Counted from the stretch's first letter, positions 45,072 through 56,636 are shown. The stretch is DNA of 64,000 nt from Kaistia granuli DSM 23481 (GCF_000380505.1 NZ_AQYH01000008.1:1-64000), one strand, 5' to 3'. Notes: generated by a model from the letters alone, not told the origin. Program-made: numbers and translations.

Positions 45072-45460
45072 CCGGGTTGGAGCCGCATCAGCCCGGCCTC
45101 GGTCGGCCGGAAGCCGCAGTCGCGATAGAACCCGGCGAGATGCGGCTCGAAATCAACATGTAGCCAGGCGGCCCCGCGCTCCGCCGCCAGTTCTGCCGCT
45201 CGGCGAACCAGAAGCGTCCCGAGGCCGGCTCGGCGATGAGCGGGATCGACGCAGGGATCGAGCAGGAAGGCGTGCTGGCCGCCATCCCAGGCGACGTTGA
45301 CGAAACCGACCAGGTTTTCGCCGTCATAGGCGCCGAGATGGACGAGGCTGCGCGACAGTATGGCGTCGGGATCCCGCGGTCCCGGCTGTTGCCATGCCCC
45401 GCGCCATAGCCGATCTAGGTCGTCATGGGCCGGAAAGGGATCGACGCGGATTTCGGTTTC
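45068..45460 (-). CDS. GNAT family N-acetyltransferase
   Basis: 130 residues from ATG 45460 (MAETEIRVDPFPAHDD); the upstream in-frame residues to 45583 overlap prmA and are rejected. The fold is short but complete: HLGAYDGENLVGFVNVAWDG, the acetyl-CoA loop HRRAGLGTLLVRRAAELA, WLHVDFEPHLAGFYRDCGF. Substrate unknown. Its end overlaps the uvrD end by four bases; its start lies five bases from the divergent prmA start. Confidence 0.85.
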   Translation of the reverse strand, partial: ETEIRVDPFPAHDDLDRLWRGAWQQPGPRDPDAILSRSLVHLGAYDGENLVGFVNVAWDGGQHAFLLDPCVDPAHRRAGLGTLLVRRAAELAAERGAAWLHVDFEPHLAGFYRDCGFRPTEAGLMRLQPG

Positions 45461-45464
45461 GGCC

Positions 45465-46403
45465 ATGAAGCATTTCCCAATTCGGATCCAAGGCGGATAT
45501 GAAGACATCCTCCGCCGCCAGACAAGGTTCGCCAGCTTGACCCTCATCGCCTCCCTCAACCTTGCCAAGGAATCCGACGCCACCCGCCTGATCGAGGCGA
45601 TCGGCGAGGATGAAGCGCTTGGCTTCCCGTCCGCCGCGACGACGGAACAGGCCGACCAGAGCTGGACGGTCGACGTCTATTTCGAGGATCAGCCCGACGA
45701 GGCGGCGCTGGCAAGCGTGCTCGCCGCCGTGCTCGGCCCCGATGCCGGTCCGTTCGTCGTCTCGGATCTGCCGGAGGAGGACTGGGTCGCCAAGTCGCTG
45801 GAAGGGCTGAAGCCCGTCCGCGCCGGCCGCTTCCTCGTCCATGGCAGCCATGACCGCGACAAGATCCAGCCGGGCGACATCGCCATCGAGATCGAGGCCG
45901 GCGAAGCCTTCGGCACCGGTCATCACGGCACGACGGCCGGCTGCCTCGAAGAGATCGACCGGCTCGGCAAGCTCCACGACTACAAGAGCATCCTCGATCT
46001 CGGCACCGGCACCGGCGTGCTCGCCATCGCCATCGCCAAGGCCTGGGGGAAGCCGGTGCTCGCCACCGACATCGACCCGATCGCCACCCGCGTCACCGCC
46101 GAGAACGCGGCGCTGAACGGCGTCGGCGAGCTGATCGACGCGGCGACGGCGGAAGGCTTCGGCAATCCCGTCCTCGCCGATCGCGCGCCCTATGACCTGA
46201 TCGTCGCCAACATCCTGGCCGGACCGCTGATCGCGCTTGCGCCTGACGTCGTGGCCCATCTCGCCCCGAAGGGCACCGTTGTGCTGTCCGGCCTGCTCAC
46301 CGCCCAGGGACCGGCCGTCACTGCCGCCTACGAGGCCGAGGGCCTCAAGCTGGCGCGGACCGGCGAACAGGAAGGCTGGCTGACTCTCACGCTCGAACGG
46401 TAG
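45465..46403 (+). CDS. prmA: Ribosomal protein L11 methyltransferase
   Basis: 312 residues from ATG 45465; a TTG at 45537 (AAGG nine bases upstream) would give 288 residues and a more usual N-terminus, LTLIASLNLAKESDATRL. Trimethylates L11 of the ribosome. Seen: the N-terminal recognition domain with EEDWVAKSLEGLKPVRAGRF, then EAGEAFGTGHHGTTAGCLE, SAM motif I ILDLGTGTGVLAIAIAKA, the acidic loop ATDIDPIA and the family motif DLIVANILAGPLIAL. Divergent from the GNAT gene, sharing a minimal gap. Confidence 0.93.
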   Translation: MKHFPIRIQGGYEDILRRQTRFASLTLIASLNLAKESDATRLIEAIGEDEALGFPSAATTEQADQSWTVDVYFEDQPDEAALASVLAAVLGPDAGPFVVSDLPEEDWVAKSLEGLKPVRAGRFLVHGSHDRDKIQPGDIAIEIEAGEAFGTGHHGTTAGCLEEIDRLGKLHDYKSILDLGTGTGVLAIAIAKAWGKPVLATDIDPIATRVTAENAALNGVGELIDAATAEGFGNPVLADRAPYDLIVANILAGPLIALAPDVVAHLAPKGTVVLSGLLTAQGPAVTAAYEAEGLKLARTGEQEGWLTLTLER

Positions 46404-46447
46404 AGGCAACACTACGGATTAAGGCCAACATCCGGCCCACGATCGCC

Positions 46448-46557
46448 GTCATCCTCGCGAAGGCGAGGATCCATTCAGCCGCGTTTTCGGAAACGAAAAC
46501 TCCCGGCAACCCGGCTGGATGGATCCCGGATCTCCGCTTCGCTGCGTCCGGGATGAC
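46448..46557. repeat. GTCATCCC-type intergenic repeat, copy 2
   Basis: Starts GTCATCCTCGCGAAGGCGAGG, ends GTCCGGGATGAC, with the centre CGTTTTCGGAAACGAAAAC. Inverted ends and overall layout match 22890-22987. Lies between two convergent genes. Confidence 0.7.
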
Positions 46558-46590
46558 GACAGAGTTATGGTCGCGGCGGAGCGCTGCTCC

Positions 46591-48105
46591 CTACCCGATC
46601 GACGGCAGCATCGAGCCCGTCTGTTCCTGGCGCAGGTGCCAGGAATAGGCCTCGGCGAGCAGATGCGGCGTCTGGCCGCCATGGTCGCGAACGGCGCGCC
46701 TGTAATAGTCGGCGGCGAGCTCGCGATAGCTCGGGTGGATGCAGTTGGCGATAATCACCTGTGCCCGCTCGCGCGGCGCCAGGCCACGCAGGTCCGCCAG
46801 CCCGATCTCGGTTACCACGACATCGACGTCATGCTCGTTGTGGTCGACATGCGGCACCATCGGCACGATGCGCGAGATCGAGCCGTCCTTGGCGAGCGAC
46901 TTGGTGACGAAGATGCCCATATAGGCGTTGCGGGCAAAATCACCGGAGCCGCCAATGCCGTTCATCATGTGCGTGCCGCCGACATGGGTCGAGTTGACGT
47001 TGCCGTAGATGTCGCATTCGAGCGCGGTGTTGATGGCGATGACGCCGAGGCGGCGCAGCACCTCCGGATGGTTCGAAACTTCCTGCGGGCGGAGCACCAG
47101 CTTGCTCTTGTAATGGCGCAGATCCGGCATGACGCGGGCCTGGCAGGAAGCTGACAGCGTGATCGACGAGCCGGACGCGAAGGCGAGCTTGCCGGAATCG
47201 AACAGGTCGAACGTGCTGTCCTGCAGCACCTCGCTATACATGGTGAAGTCGTGGAACGGGCTGTCGATCAGGCCGTGCAGCACGGCATTGGCGATCGAGC
47301 CGATGCCGGCCTGGAGCGGCGCCAGCGTCTCGGTCAAACGGCCCTTGCGGACCTCGTGACTGAGGAACTCGATCAGATGGCCGGCGATCGCCCGCGTCTC
47401 GTCATCGGGCGGCGTGGTTTCCGCCGAGCTGTCCTGGCGCTCGGTGACGACGATGGCGGCGATCTTGGCCGGATCGATCTGGATGAACGGAAGGCCGACG
47501 CGGCTGTCCGGCGAGACGACCGGGATCGGCTCGCGATGCGGCCGCCGGGTCGGAATGTAGATGTCGTGCAGGCCCTCGAGCTCGGGCGACTGGCCAAGAT
47601 TGAGTTCGATGATCACCTTTTCGGCCAGGATCGCGAAGGTGGCCGAATTGCCGACCGAGGTGGTGGGAATGATGCCGCCTTCGCGGGTGATCGCCATCGC
47701 CTCGACGACGGCGACGTCGATCGGCCCCATCTGGCGCGAGCGCAGCAATTCGACCGTCTCGGAGAGATGCTGATCGATGAACATTACCTCGCCCTTGTTC
47801 AGGGCGTTGCGCAGCACGCGATCGGACTGGAATGGCAGCCGGCGCTTCAGCACATGCGAGCGCGTCAGCACCTCGTCGATACCGTTGCCGAGCGAGGCGC
47901 CGGTGATGAGCGTGATACCGAAGGGTTCGGTGGCGGCGCGCTCGGCCAGCGCCAGCGGCACAGCCTTGGCGTCGCCGGCGCGGGTGAAGCCGCTCATGCC
48001 GACGGTCATGCCATCGCGGATCAGCAATGCCGCCTCCGCCGGCGACATGACCTTGTCGAGAAGCGAAGCGAGGCGGATGCGATCCTGCAGCATGATGTCC
48101 AGCAT
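46591..48105 (-). CDS. Acetyl-CoA hydrolase/CoA-transferase (succinate CoA-transferase type)
   Basis: About 504 residues from ATG 48105 (another ATG four codons on). Family I CoA-transferase of the Cat1/ScpC/acetyl-CoA hydrolase group. Seen: VGMSGFTRAGDAKAVPLALAER, SVGNSATFAILAEKVIIELNL, the catalytic glutamate region NTALECDIYGNVNSTHV and the glycine-rich GIGGSGDFARNAYMG oxyanion loop. It moves CoA between succinate and acetate, propionate or a similar acid; which pair cannot be told. No propionate-pathway genes are nearby. Confidence 0.9.
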   Translation of the reverse strand: MLDIMLQDRIRLASLLDKVMSPAEAALLIRDGMTVGMSGFTRAGDAKAVPLALAERAATEPFGITLITGASLGNGIDEVLTRSHVLKRRLPFQSDRVLRNALNKGEVMFIDQHLSETVELLRSRQMGPIDVAVVEAMAITREGGIIPTTSVGNSATFAILAEKVIIELNLGQSPELEGLHDIYIPTRRPHREPIPVVSPDSRVGLPFIQIDPAKIAAIVVTERQDSSAETTPPDDETRAIAGHLIEFLSHEVRKGRLTETLAPLQAGIGSIANAVLHGLIDSPFHDFTMYSEVLQDSTFDLFDSGKLAFASGSSITLSASCQARVMPDLRHYKSKLVLRPQEVSNHPEVLRRLGVIAINTALECDIYGNVNSTHVGGTHMMNGIGGSGDFARNAYMGIFVTKSLAKDGSISRIVPMVPHVDHNEHDVDVVVTEIGLADLRGLAPRERAQVIIANCIHPSYRELAADYYRRAVRDHGGQTPHLLAEAYSWHLRQEQTGSMLPSIG

Positions 48106-48166
48106 TCGGTTGGGGGCTGCCGGACCATAAGCCGGGGCAGCCGCGTGCGCACCCCGCAAAACGTAC

Positions 48167-48195
48167 AAAATCCGCGACGGGCTGTCGCGGATTTT
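48167..48195 (-). terminator. Terminator after the small gene at 48266-48484
   Basis: AAAATCCGCGAC, loop GGGCT, GTCGCGGATTTT: perfect 12-bp stem with T-rich ends. It lies after the small gene and before the CoA-transferase on the same strand, so the two are transcribed separately. Confidence 0.75.
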
Positions 48196-48265
48196 GCAAA
48201 TCAGGCGCCGATCAACAAGATCCGCGCGGCTCGATCGACGCCAGGCCGACCCGAGCCAGTCTCAA

Positions 48266-48484
48266 TCAGACGATCGAACCCATGGCGCGGCGCTCATGCG
48301 TCTCGCGGTCATAGCCGAAGGTCGCCAGCGATGCGTCGTCGAGCGACAGCTGGTAGCCGTTCACGAAGCGCGGCATACGGCGCTCGCGCACATGCGTCAT
48401 CCGGGCAGCAGCGCGCCGAACGACGCCATGCCCGCGGCTTCCTGCCGAGGCAACGCCGATTTCGCCGTAAGCTGCAGCCAACAT
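48266..48484 (-). CDS. Small hypothetical protein, DUF1127-like
   Basis: 72 residues from ATG 48484, chosen because AAGGA lies nine bases upstream. Arginine-rich first half (RGHGVVRRAAARMTHVRERR), then FVNGYQLSLDDASLATFGYDRE. The last part has the 'short helix, DDxxLxxxGYDR' shape of DUF1127-type small proteins, which are often stress- or phosphate-regulated and RNA-associated in alphaproteobacteria; the match is loose. A terminator 70 bases downstream supports a real gene. It is divergent from the aminopeptidase. Confidence 0.6.
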   Translation of the reverse strand: MLAAAYGEIGVASAGSRGHGVVRRAAARMTHVRERRMPRFVNGYQLSLDDASLATFGYDRETHERRAMGSIV

Positions 48485-48724
48485 GATCTGAATTCCTTTT
48501 TGCTGAGATGCACCCTGCATCCCTTAACCATCGCCTTCATACCCATAACGCTGACGTGAAGGTACACCTGTATCGGTATGACTGACATGCGGTTTTTGCA
48601 ACGCACAAGATACCGCCACAATTGCGCCGCGATGCAAACACCGGTCTTGCCGGAATTGCCCTCTCCAGCCCGCCCGATTAGGGTCTCGCAAACCATCGCG
48701 ACTGCGAAAAAGAGGCCAAAGCGG

Positions 48725-50560
48725 ATGTTCCAGAATTTCGACGCGCCGAGCCGCGCCCACCCGATCACCGATCGCCTCGTAGCGTTGCGTGCCCACCTCG
48801 CCCGCGTCGGCCTATCCGGCTTCATCGTGCCGCATGCGGACGAATATCAGGGCGAATATATCCCCGCATCGGCCGAACGGCTCGCCTGGCTGACCGGCTT
48901 CAACGGCTCGGCCGGCGCCGCGGTCGTGCTCGCCGACGAGGCGGCGGTGTTCGTCGACGGCCGCTATACGCTGCAGGTGCGCGATCAGGTTGATGTCGCC
49001 GATTTCACGCCGGAAGACCTGATCTCGCTGCCACCGCATCAGTGGCTGAAGGGCAAGCTGAAGGCGGGCGATCGCATCGGCTATGACCCGCGCCTGTTGA
49101 CGCTTGCGGAAGTTCGGCGGTTCGAGGCTGCCTGCAAGGCGAACAAGGCCGAGCTGGTCGCGCTCGACGAAAACCCGGTCGACGCGATCTGGACCGACCG
49201 GCCCGCCGCTCCCCTCACCCAGGTGGTGCAGCAGCCGGACGAACTGGCTGGCGAAACGGCAGATGCCAAGATCGAGCGCCTGCAGGCGATCCTCGCCGAG
49301 AAGGACGTCGACGCCGCCATCCTGGCGCAATCCGATTCGATCGCCTGGGCCTTCAACATCCGCGGCGCCGACGTGCCGCACAATCCGGTAGTGCTCTCTT
49401 ATGCGCTGCTGCGCCGCGACGAGCGCCCGACGCTCTATGTCGACGGCCGCAAGCTCTCCAACGCCGTGCGCGACGCGCTCTCCGAGCGCGCCGACATCAA
49501 GGAGGAGCGCGCTCTGCTCGCCGATCTCGCAGCCCTCGGCGCCGCCGGGCGGCGGGTGCTCGTCGATCCGCAGACGACGCCTGCCCTGTTCGTGACCGCG
49601 CTGACCGACGCCCAAGGCGTGATCGTCGAGGGCTCCGATCCGGTCGTCCTGCCGAAGGCACGCAAGAACGCCGTCGAGCTCGACGGCACGCGCCGGGCGC
49701 ACCGCCGCGACGGCGCCGCCATGACCCGCTTCCTCGCCTGGCTCGACGAGAATGGCGCCAAGGGCGGCGAGACGGAGATCAGCGTCGCCAAGAAGCTGGA
49801 GGCGTTCCGCGCCGAAGCTGGCGCTGCCGACGGCATGCCGCTGCTGGAAATCTCGTTCGACACGATTTCAGGCGCCGGCCCGGACGGTGCCATCGTGCAT
49901 TACCGCGTCAATGAGGCGACCGACCGCAAGCTCGAGACGGGCACGCTCTATCTGGTCGATTCCGGCGCGCAATATCGCGACGGCACGACGGACATCACGC
50001 GCACTGTCGCCATCGGCCAACCGACGGCCGAGATGCGCGATCGCTTCACCCGCGTGCTGAAAGGACACATCGCGCTCGCCACGGCGCGCTTCCCGAAAGG
50101 CACGTCCGGCGCGCAGCTTGATACGCTGGCGCGTCACGCCCTCTGGCAGGCCGGCCTCGATTTCGACCACGGCACCGGCCATGGCGTCGGCGTGTTCCTG
50201 TCCGTGCATGAAGGCCCGGTCCGCATCTCCAAGGCGGGCCACCTGCCGCCGGAACCCGGCATGATCCTTTCCAACGAGCCCGGCTACTACAAGACCGGCG
50301 CCTATGGCATCCGGATCGAGAACCTGATCGTCGTCACACCGCCCGCCCCGATCGAAGGCGGCGATCGCGAGATGCTCGGCTTCGAGACGATCACGCTGGC
50401 CCCGATCGATCGCAATCTGATCGACGTCGCCCTGCTTAGCCCGGCCGAGCGCGCGTGGATGGACGCCTATCACGCCCGCGTCCGCGACATGCTCGCGCCC
50501 TCCCTGGACGGCGCGGCGCTCGACTTCCTGATCGCCGCGACACAACCGCTGGAAGCATAA
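48725..50560 (+). CDS. Xaa-Pro aminopeptidase (M24B, long form)
   Basis: 611 residues from ATG 48725 (MFQNFDAPSR). Three domains as in the long eukaryote-like aminopeptidase P: two creatinase-N-like domains (FIVPHADEYQGEYIPASAERL at the first) and the C-terminal pita-bread fold. Metal ligands: Asp in YLVDSGAQYRDGTTDITRT (both aspartates), His in GTGHGVGVFLSVHEGP, Glu in ILSNEPGYYKTGAYGIRIEN and the late FETITLAPIDRNLI. Removes N-terminal residues before proline; cytoplasmic. A 240-base divergent promoter region lies upstream. Confidence 0.94.
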   Translation: MFQNFDAPSRAHPITDRLVALRAHLARVGLSGFIVPHADEYQGEYIPASAERLAWLTGFNGSAGAAVVLADEAAVFVDGRYTLQVRDQVDVADFTPEDLISLPPHQWLKGKLKAGDRIGYDPRLLTLAEVRRFEAACKANKAELVALDENPVDAIWTDRPAAPLTQVVQQPDELAGETADAKIERLQAILAEKDVDAAILAQSDSIAWAFNIRGADVPHNPVVLSYALLRRDERPTLYVDGRKLSNAVRDALSERADIKEERALLADLAALGAAGRRVLVDPQTTPALFVTALTDAQGVIVEGSDPVVLPKARKNAVELDGTRRAHRRDGAAMTRFLAWLDENGAKGGETEISVAKKLEAFRAEAGAADGMPLLEISFDTISGAGPDGAIVHYRVNEATDRKLETGTLYLVDSGAQYRDGTTDITRTVAIGQPTAEMRDRFTRVLKGHIALATARFPKGTSGAQLDTLARHALWQAGLDFDHGTGHGVGVFLSVHEGPVRISKAGHLPPEPGMILSNEPGYYKTGAYGIRIENLIVVTPPAPIEGGDREMLGFETITLAPIDRNLIDVALLSPAERAWMDAYHARVRDMLAPSLDGAALDFLIAATQPLEA

Positions 50561-50689
50561 ATTCCATTGCCCGATTCCATCACGAAACCTGTCATAGCGA
50601 TAGGCTTCGTGATGGAACGTCCCTGCCGACACTCCGTTGTCCGATCGAGCCCAAGCTCAATTGGCTATGAAAAACACGGAGTTACGACC

Positions 50690-51259
50690 ATGAAGAAACT
50701 TCTCGGAACAACCGCCCTGGTCGCTCTCCTCGCTGCAGGCCCCGCGCTGGCGCAGGATGCGCCTCCGCCTGCCGAGACCAGCGCACCGGCGGCGACCACA
50801 ACCACGGTTGCGCCCGCCGGACGTTTCATCGTCCTGGAAAACGGCACGACCGACTGGCTCGCCTCCAATCTGATCGGCTCGACCGTCTATAGCGGCACGG
50901 ACGAGAATCTCGGCAAGATCGTCGATATCCTGGCGACCGATCAGGGTCAGGTGAAAGCCGTGGTAATCGGTGTCGGCGGCTTCCTTGGCATCGGCCGCAA
51001 GGACGTCGCCGTGGCGCCGGAGACGCTCGATCGCGTCAAGATCGACAATGGCGTCAAGCTGGTGCTCGCCACCACCAAGGAAGAGCTGAACACGGCGCCG
51101 GAATTCAAGACCGCCGCCCAGCAGGAATCGGACGCCGCCAAGGCAGCCGCGCCGGATACCACTATGCCGGCGGCTGACCCGATGACGCCGCCGGCCGCCA
51201 CGACGCCGACCCCGGCAACGGACCCAGCGGCCCCCACGACGGCTCCCGCGGCGCCGTAA
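50690..51259 (+). CDS. Exported PRC-barrel domain protein
   Basis: 189 residues from ATG 50690. Signal peptide MKKLLGTTALVALLAAGPALAQ, cleaved after ALAQ. An Ala/Thr/Pro linker, then a PRC-barrel: SNLIGSTVYSGTDENLGKIVDILA, GQVKAVVIGVGGFLGIGRKDVAV, DNGVKLVLATTKEEL. The C-terminal 50 residues are low-complexity Ala/Pro/Thr. Such exported PRC-barrel proteins are common in Hyphomicrobiales, role unknown. Followed by a 14-bp hairpin. Confidence 0.85.
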   Translation: MKKLLGTTALVALLAAGPALAQDAPPPAETSAPAATTTTVAPAGRFIVLENGTTDWLASNLIGSTVYSGTDENLGKIVDILATDQGQVKAVVIGVGGFLGIGRKDVAVAPETLDRVKIDNGVKLVLATTKEELNTAPEFKTAAQQESDAAKAAAPDTTMPAADPMTPPAATTPTPATDPAAPTTAPAAP

Positions 51260-51278
51260 GACCCAGAAGCCGCAGGAA

Positions 51279-51308
51279 CTGAGGCCTACCCGACCGGGTG
51301 GGCCTCAG
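51279..51308. terminator. Hairpin between PRC-barrel gene and ligA
   Basis: CTGAGGCCTACCCG, loop AC, CGGGTGGGCCTCAG: 14 pairs with one G-T. No T-run on either side; placed between two convergent genes. Confidence 0.5.
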
Positions 51309-51326
51309 CGCTTGTCGAGGACATGG

Positions 51327-53492
<2,166 letters not shown>

Positions 53493-53549
53493 CTATGCCG
53501 CGCCATCGGATTGGTCGCAAGGGTGTTGGCCTCTCGGCCAACAGCCGGT

Positions 53550-54827
53550 TTAGTGACCGATCTCGATCACGGCGGCGGGATCGGGATGATGCGGGGCGAA
53601 CAGACGGCCGCGCTCCGTCCAGTAGACGACGATCAGGCTGAGGACACCGGTCGCCAGGAAGCCGACCGACAGCGGCACAACCGTGCCGTCGAAAGCCTGG
53701 CCGATGGCCATGCCGACGATCGTGCCCAGGATCGTCGTGTAGAAGCCGATCATCGAAGATGCCGTGCCGGCGATGTCGCCGAGCGGCTCCATCGCCATCG
53801 TGTTGAAGTTCGGCATCGTCAGGCTGAACAGGAACTGGCAGGCGGCGAGGATCCCCGCGAACAGGAGCAGCGGCGGCTTGCCGTCGAACCAGACTGCGCA
53901 ACCGACCAGGATCAGCGACATCAGCACATGGCCGCAAACGCCGGCATGCGAGATGCGCCGCATGCCGAGCCGGCGGACGAGCCGGACATTGACGAAGGAG
54001 GCGACGCCCATCACGGCGGCGATCAGGCCGAAAACCAGCGGGAACATCGTGCCGAGGCCATAGACCTCCGTCTCGAAGATCTGCTGCGACGAACCGATAT
54101 AGGCCATCAGGCCGCCGAACATCAGGCCGATCGCGGTCGAGTAGCCGACCGTCGCCCGCTGCTGCAGGCAGCGCTTGGCGCCGCCGGCGATCCGCGCGAA
54201 CGAAAACGGCATCCGGTATTCCGGGTGCAGCGTCTCCGGCATGCGCTTGCCGAACCAGACGGCGATGGCAACGGCAATCACCAGCATGCTGACGAAGATC
54301 ATGTGCCAGGTGCCGAACAGCAGGAACAGGCTGCCGATCGCCGGCGCGAACACCGGCACGATGATGAAGATCATCATGGTGAACGACATCACCCGCGCCA
54401 TCTCGCGGCCTTCATAGCGGTCGCGGACGATCGCCACCGACAGGATGCGGGTCGCCGCCGCGCCCATGCCCTGGATCAGGCGGGCGACGAGCAGCAGTTC
54501 GAAATTCGGCGCGAACAGCGCGATCACGCTGCCGATCGAAAAGATCACGAGGCCGATCGTCAGCGTCGGCTTGCGGCCGACAATGTCGGAGACCGGCCCG
54601 TAGAAGAGCTGCATGATCGCGAAGCCCGCCATGTAGACGGTCAGGATCAGCTGGACTTCATTGGCGGAGGCCAAGCCGAAATCGTGCTGGATATGGCCGA
54701 AGGCCGGCAACAGGTTGTCGATCGACATCGAGCCCAGCGCCATCATGAAAGCGATGATGACGACGAACTCGACGAAAGACGGCTCGCGGGCCGGGCGTGC
54801 GGGAGCGCCCACGGACAGAACGGACAT
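53550..54827 (-). CDS. Bcr/CflA-like multidrug efflux MFS transporter
   Basis: 425 residues from ATG 54827 (MSVLSVGAPARPAREP). Twelve helices; FMMALGSMSIDNLLPAFGHIQHDF and VYMAGFAIMQLFYGPVSDIVGRKP are the Bcr-type first helices and the A-motif, LIQGMGAAATRILSVAIVRDRYEGREMARVMSF follows. Same subfamily as 31334-32539. Substrate unknown. The 429 bases from here to the next gene hold no clear gene and are the likely promoter region. Confidence 0.92.
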   Translation of the reverse strand: MSVLSVGAPARPAREPSFVEFVVIIAFMMALGSMSIDNLLPAFGHIQHDFGLASANEVQLILTVYMAGFAIMQLFYGPVSDIVGRKPTLTIGLVIFSIGSVIALFAPNFELLLVARLIQGMGAAATRILSVAIVRDRYEGREMARVMSFTMMIFIIVPVFAPAIGSLFLLFGTWHMIFVSMLVIAVAIAVWFGKRMPETLHPEYRMPFSFARIAGGAKRCLQQRATVGYSTAIGLMFGGLMAYIGSSQQIFETEVYGLGTMFPLVFGLIAAVMGVASFVNVRLVRRLGMRRISHAGVCGHVLMSLILVGCAVWFDGKPPLLLFAGILAACQFLFSLTMPNFNTMAMEPLGDIAGTASSMIGFYTTILGTIVGMAIGQAFDGTVVPLSVGFLATGVLSLIVVYWTERGRLFAPHHPDPAAVIEIGH

Positions 54828-55256
54828 TTTGATTTCCAAAATCGGATCGACGGGCGGTATGGCCCGTACGAAATGCGGCCGGTCGTTGGGGGCAAAGTGG
54901 TGGAACCAGCCCAAAGCGGTCGGCGCGGAAGCAACCTATACTAGGCATATCTTTGTGGCGTGGCCGTGACGACGATCACAAGGCAGCCAGCTAGTTTCCT
55001 TCCGGAAAGCCCTTCATAGCTCCAAGGCTTCCTTATGATCAACCGGGATTTTCCGGCCTGCCGCATCGGTTTTCAGGGTGTGGCGAAAACAGCGCTTTGC
55101 CGGCTTCAGACGGATCGAAAGGTACCCCCGTGCCTGCGGCCGGACCCTATGAGATCCCTATCTGGCGACGCCTTCCTGCCCCTCGATCCTTTATGCGCGC
55201 AGCCGCACCTTACCCGACGCGGCGCACATCCCGCGCTGGGTACCCCGTGAAGAACC

Positions 55257-55490
55257 ATGCACACGTCAAGCGACATCAAGACGGCCCCGCTCGCAGCGAC
55301 CGGATCTGAAAAACTGCGCTTCCGCGTCGGCCAGGACAGGCTCGGCCACTGGCTGGCGGTCGAGACCGGCGGACATGCCGGCGGACTGTTCGCCGACCGC
55401 ACAGCGGCGCTGCGCTATGCCAGCGCCGAGAGCGGCTACCGTCCGGACGCCATCGAACTGGTCGAGGAACGGCTCGAACTGCCGATCTAG
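55257..55490 (+). CDS. Small hypothetical protein
   Basis: 77 residues. The core LRFRVGQDRLGHWLAVETGGHAGGLFADRTAALRYASAE resembles the short 'DUF2188-like' strands-and-helix proteins seen widely in rhizobia, in which an RWxAxE...GGxFxxRxAALxxA pattern recurs. No signal peptide. It lies 85 bases before the DapA-like gene on the same strand. Function unknown. Confidence 0.65.
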   Translation: MHTSSDIKTAPLAATGSEKLRFRVGQDRLGHWLAVETGGHAGGLFADRTAALRYASAESGYRPDAIELVEERLELPI

Positions 55491-55575
55491 CCCGCTGACG
55501 ATGGACCGGCCTGCATTCACTTCCGGCAGGTCCCAGCTCGCCATTTTCTCCGAGATCCGCAAAAGGCAAACAGTC

Positions 55576-56526
55576 GTGAAAGACGTCATTCCGCGCGGTT
55601 CGATGACCGCGCTTGTCACTCCCTTCAAGGGGGACGGCCTCGATGAACGGGCATTCGGCGATTTCGTCGAATGGCAGATCCGGCAGGGCACGGACGGGCT
55701 CGTGCCCTGCAACGTCGCCGGCGAGGGATCGACCTTGTCGGAAACGGAACGCGACCGGCTGGTTCACCTCGCCATCGAAGCGGCATCGGCGCGCCGGCCG
55801 GTGATCGCCGCGACCGGCTGCCACTGCACCGAACGAACGATCGCCCGGACGCGACAAGCGCGGCTTGCCGGCGCCGACGCCGTCCTCGTCGTGACGCCCT
55901 ATTATAGTCGCCCGTCGCAGGAAGGCCTGTTCCAGCATTTCAAGGCAATCGCCAGCGCTGTCGACATCCCGATCCTGTTGCAGGACGCGCCCGACCGCAC
56001 GGGCGTCGCGCTCACGACGGCGACCCTGGCGCGACTGCGGCGGATCCCGTCGATCCTCGGCATCGTCGAGCCCGGCGACGGCGGCGCGGCAGCGCTTCAC
56101 ACATTCCCAGACCGTCCGGATTTTGTTCGGCTCTCCAGCCGGGACGAACTGGCCGTGCAGCACCATACGGTCGGCAGCCAGGGCTGTCTTTCCGCGATCG
56201 CCAATCTTCTGCCGGGCGTCTCCGCCGCGATCCAGGAAGCTTGCCGCCAGCGCGATCTCGTCCTCGCCTCGGCCCTGCATCGCCAGTTGCTGCCGCTCCT
56301 CGCCGCTCTCGGCAGCGAACCCGAACCGGTCGCGATCAAATATGCCGTGTCGTGCCTGAGGACCGGCTTCAATCCGGCGCCCCGCCTGCCGCTGGCGCCG
56401 CCGGCCGCTGCGTCGAGGCGCGCCATCGAGGCGGCGCTGGCGCATCTGGTCGACACGCCGGAGGCCTTCGCCGCGATGATCCTCCACGACGAGACGCTGG
56501 CGGCCGAGCGTCCAAGGCTCCACTGA
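55576..56526 (+). CDS. DapA-family (DHDPS/NAL) aldolase-like protein lacking the catalytic lysine
   Basis: 316 residues from GTG 55576 (AAAGG upstream); a weaker ATG start is at 55501. The fold is that of 4-hydroxy-tetrahydrodipicolinate synthase: PRGSMTALVTPFKGDGLDE, VTPYYSRPSQEGLFQHFKAIA with the tyrosine kept, and DRTGVALT. But the position of the Schiff-base lysine (GIKE in active enzymes) reads GIVE, within SILGIVEPGDG, and the GTTGES substrate loop reads NVAGEGS, losing both threonines. Standard aldolase chemistry is therefore not expected; a binding, regulatory or altered catalytic role is possible. It is not the cell's lysine-pathway DapA. Confidence 0.85.
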   Translation: MKDVIPRGSMTALVTPFKGDGLDERAFGDFVEWQIRQGTDGLVPCNVAGEGSTLSETERDRLVHLAIEAASARRPVIAATGCHCTERTIARTRQARLAGADAVLVVTPYYSRPSQEGLFQHFKAIASAVDIPILLQDAPDRTGVALTTATLARLRRIPSILGIVEPGDGGAAALHTFPDRPDFVRLSSRDELAVQHHTVGSQGCLSAIANLLPGVSAAIQEACRQRDLVLASALHRQLLPLLAALGSEPEPVAIKYAVSCLRTGFNPAPRLPLAPPAAASRRAIEAALAHLVDTPEAFAAMILHDETLAAERPRLH

Positions 56527-56636
56527 GGCTGAGGTCGACATCTACCCTGGCGGCATGGCCGATCGCAACGCATTGGCGTACCATGTCCTGGGCACTTCCG
56601 AGGCGCGCGGCGGACGCGGCAACCAAGGAGGCAGCC

